This document shows, in pieces, positions 6,243 through 10,638 of a stretch of DNA of 10,638 nt. The translations under genes and the position numbers were made by a program. A model generated the notes under the pieces. The model made no database searches. It was not told the DNA's origin and saw only the letters and a list, made by a program, of their open reading frames with translations. The stretch is from the NCBI GenBank assembly GCA_002503545.1, contig DARY01000012.1, positions 1 through 10,638 of the forward strand, in the 5' to 3' direction. Position 1 is the first letter of the stretch. Each line of letters opens with the position of its first letter. Source of the DNA: Candidatus Methanomethylophilus sp. UBA78 (GTDB lineage: Archaea > Thermoplasmatota > Thermoplasmata > Methanomassiliicoccales > Methanomethylophilaceae).

Positions 6243-6276
6243 TCGGAAATCGGTGTAGACCTACACCGATTTCCGA
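6243..6276. repeat. Perfect 34-bp palindrome (16+2+16) between convergent genes
   Basis: TCGGAAATCGGTGTAG (6243-6258) is followed after 2 nt by its exact reverse complement CTACACCGATTTCCGA (6261-6276). It lies 23 nt beyond the nrdJ stop and 234 nt beyond the ATPase stop. RNA from either direction would fold into a long hairpin, so it may be a bidirectional 3'-end or termination structure. No strong U-tract follows on either side, which leaves a protein-binding site or a mobile-element remnant as other options. Confidence 0.6.
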
Positions 6277-6299
6277 TTATAATGTCGCGGCGGACCTGC

Positions 6300-8570
6300 T
6301 CACTCGCACTTGGTCCATCCGCAGGACTTGCAGATGTTGCATCCGCCCTGGAACGTGAGCTCGTCCCCGCACTTGGGGCAGGGGTTGAGGATCTTGTTCT
6401 TGGGAGCCGGCTCGGCGGCGGGGGCGACCAGGGAGGAACCTCCCGCCGCCACCTGCCTCTTCATCTCCTCGTGCATGTCCGCGATGGCCCATCCGACAGC
6501 CATGGGGCAGCAGGACCCCTTGCTGGTGTCCTTCTTGGTGAAGGTCCTGACCACGAAGGAGGGGCAGGAACCGCAGGAGTGGAGCTGGTCGACGATGGAG
6601 TTGACGTCGCATCCGCTCCGGGCGGCGAGGGAGATCATCCTCGACAGGCCGATCATGAAGTTGTTGCAGCCTCCGGTCGAACCCTTGTTCAGGTAGACCT
6701 CCATCAGGTCCCCCGTCTTAGGGTCGAAGAAGGCGGTGCAGTGCAGGCTGCCGCAGCCGGTCATCAGCTTCCTCTTCTTGCCGACGACGTTGTCGGCGAC
6801 GGTCCTGACGACCCCCCTGTTGGGGGCGATGGCCTTCTCCACGGCCTCCTCCTTCTTCTCCGCCTCCTGCTTCTTCTTCTCCTCCTTCTCCTTGGGGGTG
6901 AGGATGCTGAGGCGCTTGCAGCCGTCCCTGAAGACGGTCACGCCCTTGCACCCTATCTGCCAGGCGTAGATGTACAGCCCGTAGACCTCCTCCTCGGGGA
7001 ACTCCTTGGGCAGGTTGACGGTGGAGCTGATGCTCGCGTCTATGTGCATCTGCCAGGTCCCCTGGAGGTTCAGGCGCTGCTTGTAATCCAGGTTCTGCGC
7101 GGTCACGAACCACGCCGGCAGCTGGCTGTCGTCCTTGAGGTGGTGCTTCTCGATGTAGTCCCTGACGACGGGCGGGTAGACCACGTAGAACTCGTCGTGG
7201 TCGGAGAGGGAGGTGGTCCTCCTCTCGAAATGGGTCGCGAATATGGGCTCGATGCCGCCGGAGATGCCGATCATGGTGGAGAGCGTCCCGGTCGGAGCGA
7301 TGGTCAGCAGCTGGGAGTTGCGGATGCCGTACTGCCTGACGAGCTCCCTGGTCTCCTCCGACGTGTTCTCGCGGAAGAACGGCGAGGCGAGGACCTGCTC
7401 GATGACGCACTTGGGGAACTTGCCCTTCTCCTTGGCCAGTACGGCGGACTCGTTGATCGCGGTGTCGGCCATGATGAAACCGAGCTTGTGGCAGAAGTCC
7501 ATGGCCTCCCTGGTGCCGTAGACGAGTTCCATCTTGATCAGCATGTCGGCGAGGCCCATTATGCCCAGGCCGATCTGCCTCCAGTTGGTCACGGACTCCC
7601 TCTGCTCCTGCAGGGGGTGGAGGGGGAGCCCCTCGTCGAGGACGTCGTTGAGCGCCCTGACGCAGATCCTGACGGATTTCCTGAAGTCGGCCTCGTCGAA
7701 CACCCCGTCCTTCACGAAGGCGGCGAGGTTTATGCTCCCGAGCAGGCAGCTGCCTCCGGCGGGGAGGGGCTCCTCGGCGCAGGGGTTGGTACCGGCGTAC
7801 TCGTAGTCCGGGAACTCGGAGAGGAGGTTCCACTTGCTTATCCTGTCCCAGTAGAGGCAGCCGGGCTCCCCGTAGTCCCAGTTGGCGTAGCAGAGCTTCT
7901 TGAAGAAGCCGTAGGCGTCGAGGTTCTTGGTGACGGTGTCGTTGGTCTCGGGGCGCACGAACGTCTGCACGAAGGTCTTGTGGTCGCGGACGCACTCCAT
8001 GAACTTGTCGGTGACGCGGATGGACATGTTGGCCTTGGTGACCCTGTCGACGTCGGTCTTGACGGCCATGAACTCCTCCAGGTCCGGGTGCTCGCAGGAC
8101 AGTGTCAGCATGAGGGCGCCGCGCCTGCCGTGCTGTCCGATCAGACCGGTGACCATGGAGTAGAGGTCGGTGAAGGAGACCGCGCCCGAGGTCTCGGAGG
8201 CGGTGTTGTTTATCCTGGCGCCGCGGGGTGCCAGCTTGGAGAGGTCTATGCCGACCCCGCCGCCGTAGCTGAAGGTCCTGGCGGCCTTGCTGGCACATTC
8301 GAAGATGGATTCTATGGAATCCTCGGGGGGCTCCACCACGTAGCAGTTGGAGAAGGTGACCTTGAGCCCCGTCTTCTGGAGGCCCCTGTTGGCGAGGATC
8401 CTGCCGCCGTACAGGAACTTCTGCTGTTCGATAAGCTCCTTTACGGCCGCGTCGCCGTCCGTGACCCTGTCGAGCCACTGGTCGAAGGTCTCTCCGTTGT
8501 AGCAGTATTTCTTGTTCCAAATGTCAATTCCGAGTTTGTTGTCCGCGCCTAACCACTGCTCTATTTCCAT
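6300..8570 (-). CDS. nrdJ: Adenosylcobalamin-dependent (class II) ribonucleoside reductase
   Basis: A 756-residue class II ribonucleotide reductase, which uses coenzyme B12 to make the thiyl radical that reduces ribonucleotides to deoxyribonucleotides for DNA synthesis. The redox cysteine pair is C76 (SNCYVV) and C275 (GGSCLLGSIN). The radical site is NPCAE (N262, C264, E266), with the 11-residue C264-C275 spacing of the class. YGGGVGIDLS (102-111) and APTGTLSTMIG (425-435) are conserved barrel and phosphate-binding segments. A Lys/Glu-rich linker (about 559-582) leads to a TSCPD-type C-terminal domain (HSCGSCPSF, 665-672) and then a zinc-ribbon-like end with CPKC (731-734) and further Cys at 744, 747, 750 and 755, one pair of which may re-reduce the active site. 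The N-terminus is too short for an ATP cone. ATG 8570 fits the promoter; ATGs at 8594 and 8621 would lie at or above the predicted transcript start. Soluble, cytoplasmic. Confidence 0.95.
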   Translation of the reverse strand: MEIEQWLGADNKLGIDIWNKKYCYNGETFDQWLDRVTDGDAAVKELIEQQKFLYGGRILANRGLQKTGLKVTFSNCYVVEPPEDSIESIFECASKAARTFSYGGGVGIDLSKLAPRGARINNTASETSGAVSFTDLYSMVTGLIGQHGRRGALMLTLSCEHPDLEEFMAVKTDVDRVTKANMSIRVTDKFMECVRDHKTFVQTFVRPETNDTVTKNLDAYGFFKKLCYANWDYGEPGCLYWDRISKWNLLSEFPDYEYAGTNPCAEEPLPAGGSCLLGSINLAAFVKDGVFDEADFRKSVRICVRALNDVLDEGLPLHPLQEQRESVTNWRQIGLGIMGLADMLIKMELVYGTREAMDFCHKLGFIMADTAINESAVLAKEKGKFPKCVIEQVLASPFFRENTSEETRELVRQYGIRNSQLLTIAPTGTLSTMIGISGGIEPIFATHFERRTTSLSDHDEFYVVYPPVVRDYIEKHHLKDDSQLPAWFVTAQNLDYKQRLNLQGTWQMHIDASISSTVNLPKEFPEEEVYGLYIYAWQIGCKGVTVFRDGCKRLSILTPKEKEEKKKQEAEKKEEAVEKAIAPNRGVVRTVADNVVGKKRKLMTGCGSLHCTAFFDPKTGDLMEVYLNKGSTGGCNNFMIGLSRMISLAARSGCDVNSIVDQLHSCGSCPSFVVRTFTKKDTSKGSCCPMAVGWAIADMHEEMKRQVAAGGSSLVAPAAEPAPKNKILNPCPKCGDELTFQGGCNICKSCGWTKCE

Positions 8571-8604
8571 GGAATTCCCTGACGAGGAGGGCATACTTTC
8601 GAGC

Positions 8605-8614
8605 CATAAATAAG
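8605..8614 (-). promoter_or_regulatory. Probable TATA element of nrdJ
   Basis: CTTATTTATG on the minus strand is centred about 26 nt before position 8583, giving a leader of about 13 nt to the ATG at 8570. It is the only AT-rich candidate near this start. No cobalamin riboswitch-like element can be seen in so short a leader. Confidence 0.4.
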
Positions 8615-8705
8615 GTGGCATTCATAACGCGGAATATGTTGGATTATGCAACCATCCATATTGGGGGGAAACCGTCCGTCTGGCACATTTCAGGCGGTCC
8701 GCGGC

Positions 8706-8758
8706 CGAGGGTCCGGCGTCCTGGACAACGCCGGAACGGAGGGTCCGCGGGACCCTCG
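8706..8758. other. GC-rich block with competing hairpins in the nrdJ-psmB intergenic region
   Basis: TCCGGCGT (8712-8719) pairs perfectly with ACGCCGGA (8728-8735). GAGGGTCC (8739-8746) pairs with GGACCCTC (8750-8757). The same GAGGGTCC also occurs at 8707-8714, so CGAGGGTCC (8706-8714) can instead pair with GGACCCTCG (8750-8758), enclosing a shortened inner hairpin. The two folds exclude each other in part. This could be a small RNA, a leader element or simply a GC-rich dyad; the strand is unknown. The remainder of the 360-nt gap (8571-8930) shows no convincing gene. Confidence 0.4.
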
Positions 8759-8830
8759 CGCACGGCGGGGGAACCCCTCTCCCGACCTATCATTGTATGT
8801 GTCCGGGAGGGCAAACACCTGGACGGCACC

Positions 8831-8891
8831 TTAAACCTTAATTAGAAGAACATAATTACTCTCAAGCATAACGCCCGAGCTAGAACGCCCG
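8831..8891 (+). promoter_or_regulatory. Candidate psmB promoter region
   Basis: An AT-rich segment around TTAAACCTTAATTA (8831-8844) is the best TATA candidate and would start a transcript near 8865, with a leader of about 65 nt. Within that leader AACGCCCG occurs twice in direct orientation (8870-8877 and 8884-8891, 14-nt period). The assignment is tentative because no canonical box is present. Confidence 0.3.
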
Positions 8892-8930
8892 GTGTTCTTT
8901 TCGGTCATTTATCAAATGAAGGTAAAAAGA

Positions 8931-9578
8931 ATGAACGCTAACGCTGAATCTGATAATGTTGTCAAGACGGGAACAACCACCATCGGGATGAAGATCAAGG
9001 ACGGGGTGATCCTCGCCGCCGATCAGAGGGCGACCATGGGCAACCTCATCGCCAACAGCCACGTTCAGAAGGTCTACCCCCTCGCCGACAACCTGGGGAT
9101 GACCATCTCCGGACTCGTTGGCGACGCCCAGCTCATGGTGAGGTACATGGAGAGCCAGATCTCCATATACACCATGCAGAAGGGAGCCCAGATGTCCGTC
9201 CAGACGGCGGCCACCCTCATGGGGTCCGTCATCCGCCAGGGATTCTACCTCGGGCCCATACTCGCCGGCTACGACCGCACCGGCGGCCACGTCTTCAGCG
9301 TCGACGGGGCGGGAGGGGTCATAGAGGACAACTACACCTCCTCCGGATCCGGTTCCATAACCGCCTACGGTGCCCTGGAGACCCTGTACAAGCCCGACAT
9401 GACCAAGAAGGAGGCCATAGACGTCGCCATCGCCGGCCTCAACGCGGCCAGGCGCAGGGACAACTACACCGGCGACGGCATGATGATACTCTACATCGGG
9501 CCCAAGGGCTACGAGTGGGTCCCCCAGGAGGACATAAAGGCGCGCTGCGAGGAGCTCGGGTTCAGATACCCCAACTGA
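8931..9578 (+). CDS. psmB: 20S proteasome beta subunit
   Basis: A 215-residue beta subunit of the archaeal 20S proteasome, the N-terminal threonine protease that degrades unfolded proteins handed over by AAA+ unfoldases such as PAN. The propeptide is 14 residues and ends in KTG, with cleavage before TTTIGMK; the mature N-terminus is Thr15 (Thr1 of the mature chain). In mature numbering the catalytic Asp17 (AADQR) and Lys33 (VQK) are in place, and GLVGDAQ, YTSSGSGS and RRDNYTGDG are recognisable. The position equal to Ser169 of Thermoplasma is Thr, a conservative change. The ATG at 8931 is preceded by AAGGT about 8 nt upstream; an ATG at 8916 would add five residues. The mature length fits the family. 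The neighbouring fttA lies in the same direction 70 bp downstream, a pairing I recall from other euryarchaea. Confidence 0.95.
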   Translation: MNANAESDNVVKTGTTTIGMKIKDGVILAADQRATMGNLIANSHVQKVYPLADNLGMTISGLVGDAQLMVRYMESQISIYTMQKGAQMSVQTAATLMGSVIRQGFYLGPILAGYDRTGGHVFSVDGAGGVIEDNYTSSGSGSITAYGALETLYKPDMTKKEAIDVAIAGLNAARRRDNYTGDGMMILYIGPKGYEWVPQEDIKARCEELGFRYPN

Positions 9579-9602
9579 GCACCCTCCTTCCGCACCCAAA
9601 CC

Positions 9603-9630
9603 CCTTCCCTTTCAATTTTCGACACAATTT
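9603..9630 (+). terminator. Pyrimidine/T-rich tract after psmB
   Basis: The 70-nt gap between psmB and fttA contains a C/T-rich run with T clusters (CCTTCCCTTTCAATTTTC, 9603-9620, and AATTT, 9626-9630) and no stem. Archaeal 3' ends often form at such U-rich tracts, so some psmB transcripts may end here; read-through into the next gene is equally possible because no good TATA box precedes it. Confidence 0.35.
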
Positions 9631-9648
9631 CCAAAGAAGCCGATTAAA

Positions 9649-10638
9649 ATGAATCCAGACAGACTATTCGACAGCCTGAGGGAGCAGGTCAAAGGACTGG
9701 CCCCTTCCAACATGGACATCTCCGCCATAGAGTTCGAAGGACCCATCGTGGCGATATACGTAAGGAACTACGACGAGTTCTCCGACAACACTGACGTGGC
9801 CAAGAACATGGCCATGAACGTTAGGAGGAGGGTCGACATCAGGCCCGACCCCTCCACCCTCGAGGACTCCGACAAGGTGGAGAAGAAGATCCGCTCCATG
9901 ATCCCCGAATCGGCCGAGGTCACGGACATAAACTTCCAGCCCGACACGGGGCAGGTCTTCGTGGAGGCCATCAACCCCGGCGCCATCAACGACCAGGACG
10001 TCCTCTCCTCCCTCAAGAAGGAGTCCGGATGGAACATCAAGGTCATGAGGTCCCCTCCGATACCTTCCAAGACCATATCGGACGTCAGGGGGTACATCAG
10101 GTACAGCAAGGACGAGCGCTCCGCCATGCTCAAGAAGGTCGCCAGGAACCTCGTGCGCCCCGTGATCGAGGGGGAGCAGTGGGTCAGGGTCACCACCATG
10201 GGGGGTTTCAGGCAGGTCGGGAGGTCGGCTTCCCTCCTCACCACCAGGAACAGCAAGATCCTCATCGACTGCGGGCTCGACCCCGGGTCGGACGCGACCC
10301 CCTACTTCGCCATCCCCGAGGCGAACCCGATAACGGACATCGACGCCGTCGTCATAACCCACGCCCACCTCGACCACTGCGGCACCCTGCCCGCCCTCTT
10401 CAAGTACGGGTACGAGGGACCGGTCTACTGCACCGAGCCCACCAGGGACCTCATGGCCCTGCTGCAGCTCGACAACATAAAGCTGGCCTACGGGGAGGCG
10501 AAGAAGAACCTCTACGACGCCAAGGACGTCAGGAAGGAGATCCTCCACACCATCCCCCTGAAGTACGGCGCCACCACCGACATCGCCCCCGACGTGAGGC
10601 TGACCTTCCACAACGCGGGCCACATCCTCGGCTCGGCC
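9649..10638 (+). CDS. fttA: aCPSF1/FttA transcription termination beta-CASP ribonuclease (5' part)
   Basis: The first 330 residues of archaeal CPSF1 (FttA), a metallo-beta-lactamase/beta-CASP ribonuclease that cleaves nascent RNA at U-rich 3' ends and drives transcription termination with RNA polymerase and Spt4/5. The reading frame is open to the window edge and is cut there; the full protein is usually about 630-640 residues. Residues 1-145 are the KH-domain region (typical start NPDRLFDSLREQV). The segment WVRVTTMGGFRQVGRS (178-192) opens the metallo-beta-lactamase domain. Zinc motif 2 is THAHLDHCG (H238, H240, D242, H243), and motif 3 begins with H325 (GHILGSA). The ATG at 9649 has no clear ribosome binding site; leaderless or coupled expression after psmB is possible. 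The beta-CASP part and remaining zinc ligands lie outside the window. Confidence 0.95.
   Translation, partial: MNPDRLFDSLREQVKGLAPSNMDISAIEFEGPIVAIYVRNYDEFSDNTDVAKNMAMNVRRRVDIRPDPSTLEDSDKVEKKIRSMIPESAEVTDINFQPDTGQVFVEAINPGAINDQDVLSSLKKESGWNIKVMRSPPIPSKTISDVRGYIRYSKDERSAMLKKVARNLVRPVIEGEQWVRVTTMGGFRQVGRSASLLTTRNSKILIDCGLDPGSDATPYFAIPEANPITDIDAVVITHAHLDHCGTLPALFKYGYEGPVYCTEPTRDLMALLQLDNIKLAYGEAKKNLYDAKDVRKEILHTIPLKYGATTDIAPDVRLTFHNAGHILGSA

Noticed and set aside
6282..8552. Long open frame on the plus strand opposite nrdJ
   Set aside because: Its translation is low-complexity (Leu, Val, Gly, Glu, Asp) and mirrors the GC-rich third positions of nrdJ, whose own frame has clear family motifs.
8615..8845. 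Short open frame between nrdJ and psmB
   Set aside because: No ribosome binding site, no family features, and it runs across the dyad-rich block; it is more likely non-coding.
8571..8930. Cobalamin riboswitch controlling nrdJ
   Set aside because: The predicted nrdJ leader is only about 13 nt and no B12-box-like sequence was seen; such riboswitches are also not expected in archaea.
1..10638. CRISPR array, tRNA, rRNA or insertion sequence
   Set aside because: No regularly spaced repeats, cloverleaf-like sequence, rRNA segments or transposase motifs were found by reading both strands.

Overview
The window looks like a piece of a methanogen-type archaeal chromosome, most likely order Methanomassiliicoccales or a close Thermoplasmata relative. 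The evidence is an archaeal 20S proteasome beta subunit followed directly by the KH-domain beta-CASP nuclease aCPSF1/FttA, a B12-dependent (class II) ribonucleotide reductase, GC-rich coding sequence with many AGG arginine and ATA isoleucine codons, and AT-rich islands with TATA boxes about 26 nt upstream of start codons. None of the eight stop codons in the window is TAG. This is an inference from gene content and style; no rRNA or other marker gene is present.

Layout. The left 6 kb is accessory. It holds an archaeal ATPase with a PD-(D/E)XK-like tail (56-1381, +); a leftward three-gene operon (3534 to 1445) encoding a NYN/LabA-type PIN-like nuclease, an unrecognised coiled-coil protein and a small transglutaminase-fold cysteine protein; a divergently transcribed CARF-like plus winged-helix protein (3657-4622, +); and a second, different ATPase of the AAA_14/DUF4143 type (4818-6008, +). 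The right 4.6 kb is core: nrdJ (8570 to 6300, -), psmB (8931-9578, +) and the 5' part of fttA/aCPSF1 (9649 to the window end, +).

How the genes may work together. The nuclease operon and the CARF-like regulator share one 122-bp AT-rich divergent promoter region that carries an 11-bp inverted repeat between the two TATA boxes. Inside the operon both gene junctions are identical in design: an 8-base overlap, a TTG start and a strong ribosome binding site, so the three proteins are probably made together. The CARF fold is known to sense nucleotide second messengers, so a ligand-controlled nuclease module is a reasonable hypothesis, but no CRISPR array or cas gene is visible and the link is inferred. 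Both ATPase genes also have palindromes next to their TATA boxes, which suggests that each accessory unit is individually regulated.

Gaps. The 291 bases between the second ATPase and nrdJ contain no gene but carry a perfect 16+2+16 palindrome. The 360 bases between nrdJ and psmB contain no convincing gene but hold a GC-rich block with competing hairpins.
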